Positions 8,518-18,452 are shown, counted from the stretch's first letter. The stretch is DNA of 64,000 bases from Alphaproteobacteria bacterium (GCA_028871055.1 JAGWON010000001.1:62001-126000), one strand, 5' to 3'. Translations and numbers: made by a program. The notes: generated by a model from the letters alone, not told the origin.

Positions 8518-10152
8518 CTAGGACGCGGCGCGCTGCAGCACCTGCCACGCCTTCATGCCGGCGATCATGCCCAGCGACACGACCTTGTAGTGGCTGTCGA
8601 AGAAGGCGACGAACTTCGCCTTGGGCATGCCGTCGCGGGTCAGCAGCATCCACGGCGCGTTCCAATTCGTGGGATCGAGCGCTGCGAAGACGACCACGCG
8701 GCCGCCGCGCTTAAGCGCCGCGTCGACGTTCTGCGCAACCGCGCCGAAGAACACGTGCGGGTCCTTCGACTGCTCGTAGAGCTGGTCGAGGGCCAGATGC
8801 GGCGTGGGCAGGTCGAAGAAGCTCATGTTCGGCCCGCCGCCATAGGTGACGAAATAGAGGAACAGATCGTTGGCGCCATAGTCGCGCGCGAGCTGCGCCT
8901 GATAGCGGTCGAGCGGATAGCGCGCCTCGGGCACCGCCCAGAGCGCAAGATTGAGCGCGACGGTGACCGCGGCCCAGACGGGCAGGACCATGCGCACGGC
9001 GCGCGGCGGCGTCACCATCAGGAACAGGAACACGGTCGGCACCGTCAGGTGGAACCAGTGCTCCGGCTCGTTGATGTTGAAGAACAGGTTCCACGACAGC
9101 GCGCCGACGACGAAGGCGAGCGGCATCATCAGCGCCGCGCCCTTGAGCGAGAGCCACGCGCCGCGCAGATAGACCGCGGCGAGCAGCGCCAGCGTCGCGA
9201 ACCACGGCACCGCCTGGAGGAGGAGCCGGCCGGCATAGGGCGCGAGCGACGGGATCTGGTGCAGCAGCCAGGCGCGCATCACCGGGCCGAGCTCGGGCGC
9301 GGCGACGAAGTTGTTGACGGTGCCGAAGACCATGCGGCCGGCGAGGTCGCTCCACGAGAACCAGCCGGTCCTGAGCGCGTCCTTGGCGCCGACCGTCGCC
9401 GCAAAGGTATCGGGCGAGAGCCACTGGCCGAAGAACGCGAGTCGCGCGAGCTCGAGCAGCGCAAGGAACGGGAGCCCGACGGTCGCGCCGTAGAGCGCGG
9501 CGCGGCCGAGGCCCTTGGCCCAGCCGTCGCCCCGGCGCAGGCTCGACAGCAGGATCACGAGGCCGACGAAGGGCGGCGCGGCGAGAGAGCTCGAATGGAA
9601 CGCGGCGGCGAGCGCCAGGAACACGCCCGACCAGACCAGCGTCCGGTTGCGCGCGCCTCCGGCGGCAAGGTCGCGCTCCCACGCGGCCGCGAAATAGAAG
9701 GTTGCGGTCAGGAACGGCAGCGCCAGCAGCTTCATGTGGCCTGTCGGCGCCAACGTCAAAATATTGCAGCTCGCCGCCACCAGCGCTGCCGCGACGATGC
9801 GCTGCCACACGCCGACCTCGAATCGCATCAGCGCGAAATAGAAGACGCCGACGCCGGCGGCGGCGAAGACGGTGTTGATATGCTTCTGGCTTTGCTCGGC
9901 GCTTTCGCCGAAGCCCAGGTACCAGTGCCAGAGCAGCGTCACCGGCTGGAGCCAGACATGGCCCATGTCCCAGACGAACTTGTCGCTGTCGATCTCGGCG
10001 ACGAAGCGCAGGACGTCGTGATAGGGCAGCTGGCCGTAGAGCGAGACGTAGAACGCCGCCGCGGCCACGGCCGCCGCCGCCGGCTCCCACAGGAGCCGCG
10101 GCAGCGCGCCGGCGCGCCGGCCGGCGAAATGGGTTTGTTCGGCGGAAACCAT
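8518..10152 (-). CDS. Polytopic membrane protein, unknown, glycosyltransferase-C-like topology
   Basis: A 544-residue integral membrane protein with around ten hydrophobic segments spread over residues 20-420, then a soluble C-terminal region of about 120 residues. The N-terminal loop carries acidic residues (HDVLRFVAEIDSDKF) after the first helix and several conserved-looking aromatic stretches (EPEHWFHLTVPT), which recalls the GT-C fold of lipid-linked sugar transferases, where an acidic first loop is catalytic. I cannot assign a family with confidence. It is a single gene transcribed towards the shared terminator; its start ATG at 10152 is 156 bases from the divergent glutathione transferase gene. 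Confidence 0.7.
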   Translation of the reverse strand: MVSAEQTHFAGRRAGALPRLLWEPAAAAVAAAAFYVSLYGQLPYHDVLRFVAEIDSDKFVWDMGHVWLQPVTLLWHWYLGFGESAEQSQKHINTVFAAAGVGVFYFALMRFEVGVWQRIVAAALVAASCNILTLAPTGHMKLLALPFLTATFYFAAAWERDLAAGGARNRTLVWSGVFLALAAAFHSSSLAAPPFVGLVILLSSLRRGDGWAKGLGRAALYGATVGLPFLALLELARLAFFGQWLSPDTFAATVGAKDALRTGWFSWSDLAGRMVFGTVNNFVAAPELGPVMRAWLLHQIPSLAPYAGRLLLQAVPWFATLALLAAVYLRGAWLSLKGAALMMPLAFVVGALSWNLFFNINEPEHWFHLTVPTVFLFLMVTPPRAVRMVLPVWAAVTVALNLALWAVPEARYPLDRYQAQLARDYGANDLFLYFVTYGGGPNMSFFDLPTPHLALDQLYEQSKDPHVFFGAVAQNVDAALKRGGRVVVFAALDPTNWNAPWMLLTRDGMPKAKFVAFFDSHYKVVSLGMIAGMKAWQVLQRAAS

Positions 10153-10308
10153 GGCGGCGTCCGGCCGAGATATACGGTTTCTTAATTGAGGAAGCGTGAA
10201 TGGCTCCGCGCCGCGTGCGTCCGGCGCAAAGCGGGTTTGCCGTCAACGGGATAGCCAGGACCGCGCGCCCGGGTTAGCGTGCCGGCCGCAATCCACGGAG
10301 GGAATTCG

Positions 10309-10920
10309 ATGAAGCTCTATTATTCGCCCGGCGCGTGCTCGCTCGCACCGCATATCGCCTTGAACGAGGCGGGTTTCACTTACGAACTCGAGCGCGTCGA
10401 CATCATCACCAAGAAGACCGAGAAAGGCGCCGATTTCTTCGCCGTCAACGCGAAGGGTTATGTGCCGACGCTGGTCCTCGACGATGGCCAGGTTCTGACC
10501 GAGGTTCCGGTGATCCTGCAATATTTGGGCGACCAGAAGCCGGCGAGCGGCCTCGTCCCCAAGGCGGGCACGATGGAGCGCGTGCGCGCGCAGGAATGGC
10601 TCAACTTCATCACCAGCGAGCTGCACAAGACCTACGGGCCCCTGTTCCGGCCGACGACGCCCGAGGAATTCAAGAAGCTGTCGCGCGAGTACATCGCCCG
10701 CCGGCTTGCCATCCTCGAGAAGCATCTCGCCAGCCGGCCGTATATCATGGGCGACAAGTTCAGCGCGCCCGACCCCTATGCCTTCACCGTGCTGCGCTGG
10801 TCGAAGTTCACCGGCTTCGATCTCTCGCCCTTCACCGCCATCAACGCGTTCATGGATCGCGTGGCGGCGCGGCCCAAGGTGCAGGAGGCGCTGAAGCAGG
10901 AAGGCCTGGTCAAGGGCTGA
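10309..10920 (+). CDS. gst: Glutathione S-transferase, beta class
   Basis: A 203-residue cytosolic GST with an N-terminal thioredoxin-like domain (MKLYYSPGACSLAPHI) and helical C-terminal domain. Cys10 in PGACSL is the hallmark of bacterial beta-class GSTs, where it forms or breaks a mixed disulfide with glutathione; the EVPVILQYLGDQ segment supplies the gamma-glutamyl binding residues. The frame opens 30 bases earlier, but ATG 10309 has a clear GGAGGG site (10297-10302) and restores the family N-terminus. Monocistronic. Confidence 0.92.
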   Translation: MKLYYSPGACSLAPHIALNEAGFTYELERVDIITKKTEKGADFFAVNAKGYVPTLVLDDGQVLTEVPVILQYLGDQKPASGLVPKAGTMERVRAQEWLNFITSELHKTYGPLFRPTTPEEFKKLSREYIARRLAILEKHLASRPYIMGDKFSAPDPYAFTVLRWSKFTGFDLSPFTAINAFMDRVAARPKVQEALKQEGLVKG

Positions 10921-10931
10921 CGCGCTTTTGC

Positions 10932-11027
10932 CATTCCCGCGGAAGCGAATCCAGAGCCACAAATTGGATGGCCGCCCCCGGATCAAATCCGGGGCAGGCT
11001 CTGGACTCCCGCTTGCGCGGGGGTGAC
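10932..11027. repeat. Intergenic palindromic repeat element (REP-like)
   Basis: A nested, imperfect palindrome fills the gap between gst and the SDR gene. Outer arms: CCCGCGGAAGCGAATCCAGAGCC (10935-10958 region) against GGCTCTGGACTCCCGCTTGCGCGG (from 10997). Inner perfect hairpin: CCCCGGAT-caa-ATCCGGGG at 10976-10994. This core matches a family of short dispersed intergenic repeats common in alphaproteobacterial genomes, known from general knowledge. I found only this one copy in the window. It can fold in transcripts from either side and may act as terminator or mRNA stabiliser for the two convergent genes. Confidence 0.75.
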
Positions 11028-11039
11028 GCGAACGACGCG

Positions 11040-11738
11040 TCAGCTCTTGCCGTAGACCGGCACGATCGCGCCGCGCGTGACGCGGTTCGCGGGCGAGGCG
11101 AGGAACAGGATGGTCGCCGCGATCTCCTCGACCTTGGGCCATTGCTCGTGCTTGGCCCTGGGCATCGCGGCGCGGTTGGCCGGCGTGTCGATGATCGACG
11201 GCGCTACTGCGTTGACCAGGATGCCGTCGCCGGCGACCTCCTCGGCCAGCGCCTGGGTCAGCGCCGCGACCGCTGCCTTGCTAGCGCCGTAGGCGGCCAT
11301 GCCGGATGCCAGCCGCGGTTCGAGCGCCGGGCGCGCCGCGACATTGACGATGCGACCGCCCTGCCCGCTGCGGCGCAGCGCGCGCACCGCCGCGACGCAG
11401 CACAGATGGCAGGTGAAGAAATTCATTTCGACCATCTTGAGGATGTCGGCCTTCCTGGTTTCGCCGACCGCCGTCATGGCAAAGCCGCCGGCGAGATGGA
11501 TCGAGGCCCACAGCACGCCAGCATCGTCATAGAGGCGGGCAACGGCGCTCTCGTTCGCGAGATCGGCCGGCCCGACCAGCGCCACGCGGTCCTTGGCCGG
11601 AAATCGCGCGGCTTCGGCCGGATCAACGTAGGGCACGACGCAGGCGGCGCCGCGCGCCAGCAGCGCCTGGACCACCGCGCTGCCGAGCGCACCGGTGCCA
11701 CCCGTGACGACCACGACGCGGCCGTGATAATCGGTCAT
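11040..11738 (-). CDS. Short-chain dehydrogenase/reductase, dihydropteridine-reductase-like
   Basis: A 232-residue SDR. The cofactor motif TGGTGALG is at residues 12-19, AGGF replaces the usual NNAG, and the active-site YGASK is present. The usual catalytic serine position is occupied by NVAARPALE, without a serine. GALGS after the glycine motif, AGGF, GxxAYGASKAAV and the late DTPANRAAMP block resemble quinonoid dihydropteridine reductase, which also works with Tyr and Lys but no Ser; this placement is my inference by recall, not by search. It could instead be an uncharacterised SDR. Convergent with gst across the palindromic repeat, and divergent from rsmB with only 18 bases between start codons. 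Confidence 0.8.
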   Translation of the reverse strand: MTDYHGRVVVVTGGTGALGSAVVQALLARGAACVVPYVDPAEAARFPAKDRVALVGPADLANESAVARLYDDAGVLWASIHLAGGFAMTAVGETRKADILKMVEMNFFTCHLCCVAAVRALRRSGQGGRIVNVAARPALEPRLASGMAAYGASKAAVAALTQALAEEVAGDGILVNAVAPSIIDTPANRAAMPRAKHEQWPKVEEIAATILFLASPANRVTRGAIVPVYGKS

Positions 11739-11756
11739 CGGCCGCGAGTGTAACGG

Positions 11757-13058
11757 ATGGATCCCAACCCTGCCATGCGCGCAAAACCCGCCGACGCCCG
11801 CGCCGCCGCGCTCGAACTGCTCGACGCGGTGCTAGCGCGCCGGGTGCCGCTCGACCAGGCGCTCGAGGAATGCCGCGCGCTGGCCGCGCTGAGCTCCCGC
11901 GACCGTGCCTTCGCCCGACTGCTGGTCGCGACGGTGCTGCGGCGGCTCGGCCAGATCGACGATGCGCTGGCGCGCTTTCTCGCCAAGAAGCTGCGGCCCG
12001 GCGCGGTGCGCGACATCCTGCGGCTCGGCGCGGCGCAGCTGATCTTTCTCGAGACGCCGCCGCACGCCGCGGTCGCGACATCGGTCGCGCTCGCCGCCCA
12101 ACATCCGGCGATGAAGGGTCTGGTCAATGCGGTGCTCCGCCGTGTCGCCCGCGAGGGCGCGAGTGTGGTCGCGCAACAGGACGCAGCGCGGCTCGACACG
12201 CCCGACTGGCTGTGGCGGAGCTGGTGCGCGAGCTACGGCGAGGCGACAGCGCGCGCGATTGCCGCGGCGCATGGACGCGAGGCGCCGCTCGATCTTTCGG
12301 TCAAGGCCGATGCCGATGCCTGGGCAGCGCAGCTCGACGCCCGAGTTCTGCCGACCGGCACCCTGCGCCGCGCATCGGGCGGCTTGATCGAGAGCCTGCC
12401 CGGCTACGCCGAGGGCGCGTGGTGGGTGCAGGACGCCGCCGCCGCGCTGCCGGCGAAGCTGCTCGGCGACGTGCGCGACGCGACGGTCGCCGATCTCTGC
12501 GCCGCGCCCGGCGGCAAGACCGCGCAGCTTGCGACGCAAGGCGCCCGTGTGATTGCGCTCGATCTCTCCGAGCCGCGCCTCAAGCGCCTGCGCGCCAATC
12601 TCGCGCGGCTGAAGCTCGCCGCCGAATGCGTCGCGGCCGACGCCGCGGCCTGGCGGCCTGCCGAAAAGCTGCGCTTCGTCCTGCTCGACGCGCCGTGCAC
12701 GGCGACCGGCGCGATCCGCCGCAATCCCGACGTGCCGCACCTGAAATCGCCCGCCGACGTCGAGCGCCTGGCGGCGCAGCAGGACCGGCTGCTCGCCAAT
12801 GCCGTGGCGTGTCTCGCGCCGGGCGGCACGCTGGTCTATTGCGTCTGCTCGCTCGAGGCCGACGAAGGCCCGGCGCGCATCGCGCGGCTGCTTGCCTCCG
12901 GCGGCGCGGTCGCGCGCCGCCCGATCGCGCTGGCTGAGATTGGCGGCCTGGCCGAATGCATCACGCCCGAGGGCGACCTGCGCACGCTGCCGTGCCAGCT
13001 TGCCGACGACGGCGGGCTCGACGGCTTCTATGCCTGCCGACTCGCGCGCAAGCCTTGA
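11757..13058 (+). CDS. rsmB: 16S rRNA m5C methyltransferase, RsmB/NOP family
   Basis: A 433-residue protein with an N-terminal NusB-like RNA-binding domain (about 10-140) and a C-terminal SAM methyltransferase domain. Motifs: CAAPGGKTAQLA (SAM site), LDAPCTATGAIRRNPD (motif IV with one catalytic cysteine) and VYCVCSLEADEG (motif VI with the second cysteine). RsmB methylates C967 of 16S rRNA. ATG 11757 was used; ATG 11775 is an alternative. The rsmB, heparinase-like and purH set is a familiar alphaproteobacterial run of genes. Confidence 0.9.
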   Translation: MDPNPAMRAKPADARAAALELLDAVLARRVPLDQALEECRALAALSSRDRAFARLLVATVLRRLGQIDDALARFLAKKLRPGAVRDILRLGAAQLIFLETPPHAAVATSVALAAQHPAMKGLVNAVLRRVAREGASVVAQQDAARLDTPDWLWRSWCASYGEATARAIAAAHGREAPLDLSVKADADAWAAQLDARVLPTGTLRRASGGLIESLPGYAEGAWWVQDAAAALPAKLLGDVRDATVADLCAAPGGKTAQLATQGARVIALDLSEPRLKRLRANLARLKLAAECVAADAAAWRPAEKLRFVLLDAPCTATGAIRRNPDVPHLKSPADVERLAAQQDRLLANAVACLAPGGTLVYCVCSLEADEGPARIARLLASGGAVARRPIALAEIGGLAECITPEGDLRTLPCQLADDGGLDGFYACRLARKP

Positions 13059-13089
13059 AGCCGCGCGGTATCCCTGTTAGTCAGGCCGC

Positions 13090-13758
13090 ATGCGGCAACC
13101 GACCCGAATCGCGCCCTCGATCCTGTCGGCGGATTTCGCGCGACTCGGCGCGGAGGTCGAGGCCGTCACCGCCGCCGGGGCCGACTATATCCATGTCGAC
13201 GTGATGGACGGTCACTTCGTGCCCAACCTGACCGTCGGGCCGGCGGTGGTGAAGGCGCTGCGGCCGCACACGAAATTGACCTTCGACGTCCACCTGATGA
13301 TCGCGCCGGTCGATCCCTATATCGAGGACTTCGTCAAGGCCGGCGCCGACATCATCACCGTCCATCCCGAGGCCGGACCGCATCTCCACCGCTCCGTCCA
13401 GCTGATCAAGTCGCTCGGCAAGAAGGCGGGCGTCGCGCTCAATCCGGCGACGCCGGTCGACGCGATCGACTACGTGATCGGCGACCTCGACCTGGTCCTG
13501 GTGATGAGCGTCGATCCGGGTTTCGGCGGCCAAGGCTTCATTCCGGCGGCACTCGACAAGATCCGCGTCGTGCGCCAGCGCATCGACCGGACCAAGCGCC
13601 CGATCGATCTCGAGGTCGACGGCGGCATCAATTTCGAGACCGCGCGCGAGGCGGTCGCTGCCGGCGCCGACGTGCTGGTCGCCGGCACCGCGACCTTCGG
13701 CGACGGCACCGGCGCCTATGCCCGCAACATCGCGAGGTTGCGCGGCGGAGAGCGGTGA
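13090..13758 (+). CDS. rpe: Ribulose-phosphate 3-epimerase
   Basis: A 222-residue TIM-barrel enzyme interconverting ribulose 5-phosphate and xylulose 5-phosphate in the pentose phosphate and Calvin cycles. Recognisable blocks are [28 protein letters not shown] (metal-binding His and catalytic Asp), [17 protein letters not shown] and EVDGGIN. Length is standard. Its stop overlaps the next start by one base (TGATG), so it is coupled to the heparinase-like gene. Confidence 0.95.
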   Translation: MRQPTRIAPSILSADFARLGAEVEAVTAAGADYIHVDVMDGHFVPNLTVGPAVVKALRPHTKLTFDVHLMIAPVDPYIEDFVKAGADIITVHPEAGPHLHRSVQLIKSLGKKAGVALNPATPVDAIDYVIGDLDLVLVMSVDPGFGGQGFIPAALDKIRVVRQRIDRTKRPIDLEVDGGINFETAREAVAAGADVLVAGTATFGDGTGAYARNIARLRGGER

Positions 13759-15320
13759 TGGCGCTCCGCGACTGGGTCTACCGTTCGGCGCTCTACAATC
13801 TCGCGCTCTGGGGCCCGGCACCGAGCGAACTGCGCCTGCGCCTCGCCGAAACCTGGCCGGGCGACCCGCAGCGGGGCGAGGCGCTGCTCGGCCAGCCGCT
13901 GCAATGGACGGCGGAGAACCACTGCTTCGGCTTTCTCGCCGATTTCGCCGCGCTCGGCACCGAGCCGGCGGTGCGCGCCGCCCGCGCGGCCGCATCCGAC
14001 TGGCTCAAGCGCTGCGACGCGATCGAGCCGGTGTCGTGGAGCGCCGAGATCCTGGGCGAGCGCCTGTTCGCCTGGATCGCGCATTACGACCTGCTCGCGG
14101 CGGCGCCCCAGGACCCCGAATTTCGCCGCGCTCTGCTGATGAGTCTGGCGCGGCAGGCGCGGTATCTGCACGGCGTCTGGCGCCAGGCGGCGGGCGTCGC
14201 GCGGCTGCGGGCGCTGCGCGGCCTGGTCGCGGCGCTGGCCGCGCTCGACGACGGACGGCGGCTCCGGTCGGCGTGCGCCCGTCTGGCGGCCGAGGCGCAG
14301 GCTCAGATTCTGCCCGACGGCGGGCATGTCTCGCGCGGTCCGCATCGCCAGCTCGCGGCGCTGATGGCGCTGATCGACGCGCGCGACGCGTTGAGCGCGG
14401 TCAGCGCCGAAATTTCCAAGGCCGTGATGGACGCGATCGACCGCGCCGCGCCAATGCTGCGCTTCTTCCGCCACGGCGACGGCGGGCTGGCGCTGTTCAA
14501 CGGCGCGGCCGCCGGCGACGTCGCGCTGATCGAGCTGGCGTTGCTGCGCTCAGTCGCCAAGGGACGGCCGCCGGCGCGCGCGCCGCGAACCGGCTACGAG
14601 CGGCTCCAGGCCGGACGCAGCCTGGCGCTGTTCGACTGCGGCGCGCCACCACCGCCGCCGTTCGACGGCGACGCCCATGCCGGCGCGCTCGCCTTCGAGC
14701 TGAGCCACGGCCGCGAGCGGCTGGTCGTCAATTGCGGCGCCTATCTCGGCGGCGATTCCGGCTGGCGCGCCGCGATGCGCGCGACCGCGGCGCATTCGAC
14801 CCTGATCGTCGCCGATACCGCTTCGGCGACGATCGGTCGTGACGGGCATTTCGCCGCCCGCCCCGAGGTCAAGGCGCAGCGCAACGAGCAGGACGGCAAC
14901 GTCTGGGTCGGCGCGAGCCACACCGGATACGTCCGCAGCTTCGGCCTCCGACACGAGCGCGAGCTCTACCTCGCCGCCGATGGTGAGGATCTGCGTGGCG
15001 AGGACCGGTTGGTCGTGGTCGGCGACGGTCCGCCGTGCGGTCACGGCTTCGCCATCCGCTTCCACCTCCATCCCGACATCCAGGCCTCGACCACGCAGGA
15101 CGGCAACGCCGTGCTGCTGAAATCGCCGAGCGGCGTGTTCTGGCGGCTGAAGGCGGCGGGCGCGGTGATGAACCTGGCCGAGAGCGTCTATCTCGGCGAC
15201 GGCACCGTCCGCAAGACGCAGCAGGTGGTGCTCGACGGCCACGCCGGCTCGACCGGCGCGGTGGTCAAATGGGCGCTCAAGCGCGAAGCCAAGAAGGGCG
15301 AGAAGCCGGCCGGGGAATAG
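13758..15320 (+). CDS. Heparinase II/III family protein
   Basis: A 520-residue protein with the two-part arrangement of polysaccharide lyase-type heparinase II/III proteins: N-terminal helical toroid (about 1-290) and C-terminal beta-sheet region containing AHSTLIVADTASA and later HGFAIRFHLHPDI. In alphaproteobacteria such a gene regularly sits between rsmB and purH; its substrate is not known and there is no signal peptide visible, which argues against an exported lyase of host polysaccharides. Start GTG 13755 is possible, but ATG 13758, overlapping the rpe stop, is simpler. Confidence 0.82.
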   Translation: MALRDWVYRSALYNLALWGPAPSELRLRLAETWPGDPQRGEALLGQPLQWTAENHCFGFLADFAALGTEPAVRAARAAASDWLKRCDAIEPVSWSAEILGERLFAWIAHYDLLAAAPQDPEFRRALLMSLARQARYLHGVWRQAAGVARLRALRGLVAALAALDDGRRLRSACARLAAEAQAQILPDGGHVSRGPHRQLAALMALIDARDALSAVSAEISKAVMDAIDRAAPMLRFFRHGDGGLALFNGAAAGDVALIELALLRSVAKGRPPARAPRTGYERLQAGRSLALFDCGAPPPPPFDGDAHAGALAFELSHGRERLVVNCGAYLGGDSGWRAAMRATAAHSTLIVADTASATIGRDGHFAARPEVKAQRNEQDGNVWVGASHTGYVRSFGLRHERELYLAADGEDLRGEDRLVVVGDGPPCGHGFAIRFHLHPDIQASTTQDGNAVLLKSPSGVFWRLKAAGAVMNLAESVYLGDGTVRKTQQVVLDGHAGSTGAVVKWALKREAKKGEKPAGE

Positions 15321-15326
15321 GGCGCC

Positions 15327-15926
15327 GTGAGCGATCTTCCAGGTTTCTTCCCGGGCACGGAGATGCCGACCGCGGGCTGGTGGCCGGCGCTGTGGCCCGA
15401 TCCGGCGGCCGTGCTCGCCGCCATCGGCGTCGTCCGCGGCATGGACGTCGTCGATTTATGCTGCGGCGACGGCTGGTTCACCGCGCCGCTGGCGGCGATT
15501 GCCCGGCGAGTCACCGCCGTCGATCTCGATCCCAAATTCCTCGACGCGGCCCGCGCGCGGGTTGGCGCCATCGGAGCCGAGAATTGCACTTTCGTCGCCG
15601 GCGACGCCTATGACATCGCGACGCTGGCGCCGCGTCCGGTCGATTACGTGCTGATGGCCAACGCTTTCCACGGCGTGCCCGATGCGGCGCGGCTGGCGCG
15701 CGCGGTGACGCGCATCCTGAAGCCCGGTGGACGGTTCGGCGTGATCAATTGGCACAAGCGGCCGCGCACAGAGACGCCGGCGATGGGGGAGCCGCGCGGC
15801 CCCGCCACCGAGCTTCGGCTGTCGCCGGACGAAACCGCGGCAAAGGTGGCGCCGGCCGGCCTCGCGCTCGCGCGGCTGGTCGAGCTGCCGCCTTATCATT
15901 ATGGCGCGATCTTCGCCGCCGGGTGA
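15327..15926 (+). CDS. Class I SAM-dependent methyltransferase
   Basis: A 199-residue Rossmann-fold methyltransferase starting at GTG 15327, six bases after the heparinase-like stop. SAM motif [13 protein letters not shown] replaces the common E/DxGxGxG, motif II is VDLDPKF, and a [13 protein letters not shown] segment marks the end of the core. The target is unknown. It lies inside the operon leading to purH. Confidence 0.82.
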   Translation: MSDLPGFFPGTEMPTAGWWPALWPDPAAVLAAIGVVRGMDVVDLCCGDGWFTAPLAAIARRVTAVDLDPKFLDAARARVGAIGAENCTFVAGDAYDIATLAPRPVDYVLMANAFHGVPDAARLARAVTRILKPGGRFGVINWHKRPRTETPAMGEPRGPATELRLSPDETAAKVAPAGLALARLVELPPYHYGAIFAAG

Positions 15927-15982
15927 CCTTGCGCGGCGCGCGGCGCCGCCTTATGGTCGCGCTGCCTTTTTCCGGAAGTCTC

Positions 15983-17539
15983 ATGTCCGATTCTCGCCTT
16001 CGCCCGGTCCAGCGGGCGCTGATCTCGGTTTCCGACAAGAGCGGCCTCATCCCCTTCGCCCAGGCGCTGGTGCGCCACGGCGTCACGCTGATCTCAACCG
16101 GCGGTACCGCCCGGACGCTGAGCGATGCCGGGCTCGCGGTCGAGGAAGTGGCCGCGGTCACCCGATTTCCCGAGATGCTCGACGGCCGCGTCAAGACGCT
16201 GCACCCGGCGATCCACGGCGGCATCCTGGCCAAGCGCAGCGAGCGCGCGCACATGGACGCGATCGCCAAGCACGGCATCGCGCCGATCGACCTCGTCGTG
16301 GTCAACCTCTATCCCTTCGCGGCGACGGTCACCGCGGGCGCGCCGTTCGAGACCTGCGTCGAGAACATCGACATCGGCGGGCCGTCGCTGATCCGGGCCG
16401 CGGCCAAGAACCACGCCGACGTCGCCGTGGCGACCGATCCGGCCGATTACGACGCCATCGCGACGGAGCTCGAGACGCATCGGGGTTCGACCACGCTGGC
16501 GTTGCGTCGCGCCCTGGCCCAGCGCGCCTTCGCCCGCAGCGCGGCCTACGACGCCGAGATCGCGCGCTGGTTCGCCCGCCAGTCCGACGAGGAATTCCCC
16601 GAGGCGCTGATTTTCGCGGCGGCGCGCAAGCAGCTGCTGCGCTACGGCGAGAATCCGCACCAGCAAGCGGCCTTCTACGTGGGCGGCGGCGCGCGCAAGG
16701 GCGTCGCCACGGCACACCAGCTCCAGGGCAAGGAGCTCAGCTACAACAACCTCAACGACACCGACGCCGCCTTCGAGCTGGCTGCCGAGTTCGCCGAGCC
16801 GGCGGTGGTGATCGTCAAGCACGCCAATCCCTGCGGCGTCGCGGTGGCCGACACGCTCCGCGCGGCGTGGGACAAGGCGCTCGCTTGCGACCCTATGAGC
16901 GCCTTTGGCGGCATCGTCGCCGTCAACCGGCCGCTCGATCCGGCGACCGCCGAGGCGATCGGCAAGCTGTTCATGGAAGTCGTGATCGCGCCGGCGGTCG
17001 ACGACGCGGCGCGCGCCGTCCTCAAGAAGAAGACCGCGCTGCGCGTGCTGGCGGCGGGCGGCATGCCCGATCCGGCCGAGGCCGGCCTTACGCTCAAATC
17101 GCTGGCCGGCGGCTATCTGCTGCAATCGCGCGACGCCAGCCGCGTTTCCGAGAACCAGCTCAAGACGGTAACCAAGCGCGCGCCGGACCGCCGGGAAATT
17201 CGCGATCTCATTTTCGCCTTCCGTGTCTGCAAGCACGTTAAATCCAACGCCATCGTCTTCGCCAAGGGCGGCGCCACCGTCGGCATCGGCGCCGGACAGA
17301 TGAGCCGCGTCGACAGCGTGCGCATTGCGGCGCAGAAGGGTGGCGAGGCGATCAAGGGCTCGGCGGTGGCGAGCGACGCGTTCTTCCCCTTCGCCGACGG
17401 GCTCGAAGCGGCCATTGCCGCCGGCGCCACCGCAGCGATCCAGCCCGGCGGCTCGGTGCGCGACGCCGAGGTGATCGCGGCCGCCGACAAGGCCGGAATC
17501 GCCATGGTGTTCACCGGAATGCGGCACTTCCGGCACTGA
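15983..17539 (+). CDS. purH: Bifunctional AICAR transformylase / IMP cyclohydrolase
   Basis: A 518-residue enzyme for the last two steps of IMP synthesis. The N-terminal MGS-like IMP cyclohydrolase domain shows ISVSDKSGL and STGGTARTL; the C-terminal AICAR formyltransferase domain shows [17 protein letters not shown] and [11 protein letters not shown]. Size is normal. The open frame begins in the preceding methyltransferase gene, but ATG 15983 with GGAAG upstream restores the family start. Confidence 0.95.
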   Translation: MSDSRLRPVQRALISVSDKSGLIPFAQALVRHGVTLISTGGTARTLSDAGLAVEEVAAVTRFPEMLDGRVKTLHPAIHGGILAKRSERAHMDAIAKHGIAPIDLVVVNLYPFAATVTAGAPFETCVENIDIGGPSLIRAAAKNHADVAVATDPADYDAIATELETHRGSTTLALRRALAQRAFARSAAYDAEIARWFARQSDEEFPEALIFAAARKQLLRYGENPHQQAAFYVGGGARKGVATAHQLQGKELSYNNLNDTDAAFELAAEFAEPAVVIVKHANPCGVAVADTLRAAWDKALACDPMSAFGGIVAVNRPLDPATAEAIGKLFMEVVIAPAVDDAARAVLKKKTALRVLAAGGMPDPAEAGLTLKSLAGGYLLQSRDASRVSENQLKTVTKRAPDRREIRDLIFAFRVCKHVKSNAIVFAKGGATVGIGAGQMSRVDSVRIAAQKGGEAIKGSAVASDAFFPFADGLEAAIAAGATAAIQPGGSVRDAEVIAAADKAGIAMVFTGMRHFRH

Positions 17540-17573
17540 CTTGGCCAAGCACCGGCACCGACCCGCCGCGGTC

Positions 17574-18452
17574 ATGCGCGGCCGCGACATGGCATTGGCC
17601 GCCGCGACCTCGGTCATCTGGGGCTTCGCCTTTCCGGCGATCAAGATCGCGATCGCCGATTTCTCCGCGCCGCAGCTGACCGTGCTGCGTTTCGTCGTCG
17701 CCGCGTTGCCGGTGTTCTTTCTGCCGAAGCCGCGCGCCGCGTGGACGTCGATCGTGCTGATCGGCCTGTTCCTGTTCACCGTCCAGTTCCTGCTGATGTT
17801 CAGCGCCTATGCGCTCGGCCTGCCGCCCGGCCTCGCCTCGGTGACGCAGCAGATCCAGGTGTTCTTCACCGTCGGCCTGGCGGCGCTCTTCCTCGGCGAC
17901 CATCCGACCGGGCGCCAGATCGCCGGCATGGCGGTGGCCTTCGTCGGGCTGGCGCTGATCGCGTTCACCGTGGGCGGCGACCTGAAGCCGGCGGCGCTCG
18001 GCCTCGCGCTCGCGGCGGCATTCAGCTGGTCGATCGGCAACCTGCTGGTGACGCGTGCCAAGGGCGCGCCGATCTTCGCCCTCCTAGTGTGGTGCAGCCT
18101 GGTGCCGCCGCTGCCGTCGCTGGCGTTCTCGGCGGCGGTCGACCGCGTTCCGATCTGGACCGCGCTGGCGCAGGCCTCGTGGCCCAGCCTTCTCGCCGTG
18201 ATCTATCTCGGCACGATCGTGACCAATGTCGGCTACGCCGCCTGGGGCTGGCTGCTGCAGCGCTACAAGGCGGGCTCGGTCGCGCCGTTCGCGCTCTTGT
18301 CGCCGTGCACCGGAATCCTCGCCTCGGCGGCGATGTTCGGCGAGGTCTTTCCGCCGGTGCGCTACGCCGGCATGGCGCTGATCCTCGCCGGCCTCGCCGT
18401 CATCCTGCTGCCGGGCGCCAAACCGCCGCCCCAGACCGAGCCTTTCGCGTGA
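17574..18452 (+). CDS. EamA/DMT family permease
   Basis: About 292 residues with ten predicted membrane helices arranged as two EamA repeats, typical of drug/metabolite transporters. The start ATSVIWGFAFPAIK and the second repeat AAAFSWSIGNLLVTR resemble the EamA branch that exports O-acetylserine and cysteine; this is family similarity only. The frame can start at TTG 17541, two bases after purH, but ATG 17574 is more likely. Probably read through from purH. Confidence 0.83.
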   Translation: MRGRDMALAAATSVIWGFAFPAIKIAIADFSAPQLTVLRFVVAALPVFFLPKPRAAWTSIVLIGLFLFTVQFLLMFSAYALGLPPGLASVTQQIQVFFTVGLAALFLGDHPTGRQIAGMAVAFVGLALIAFTVGGDLKPAALGLALAAAFSWSIGNLLVTRAKGAPIFALLVWCSLVPPLPSLAFSAAVDRVPIWTALAQASWPSLLAVIYLGTIVTNVGYAAWGWLLQRYKAGSVAPFALLSPCTGILASAAMFGEVFPPVRYAGMALILAGLAVILLPGAKPPPQTEPFA

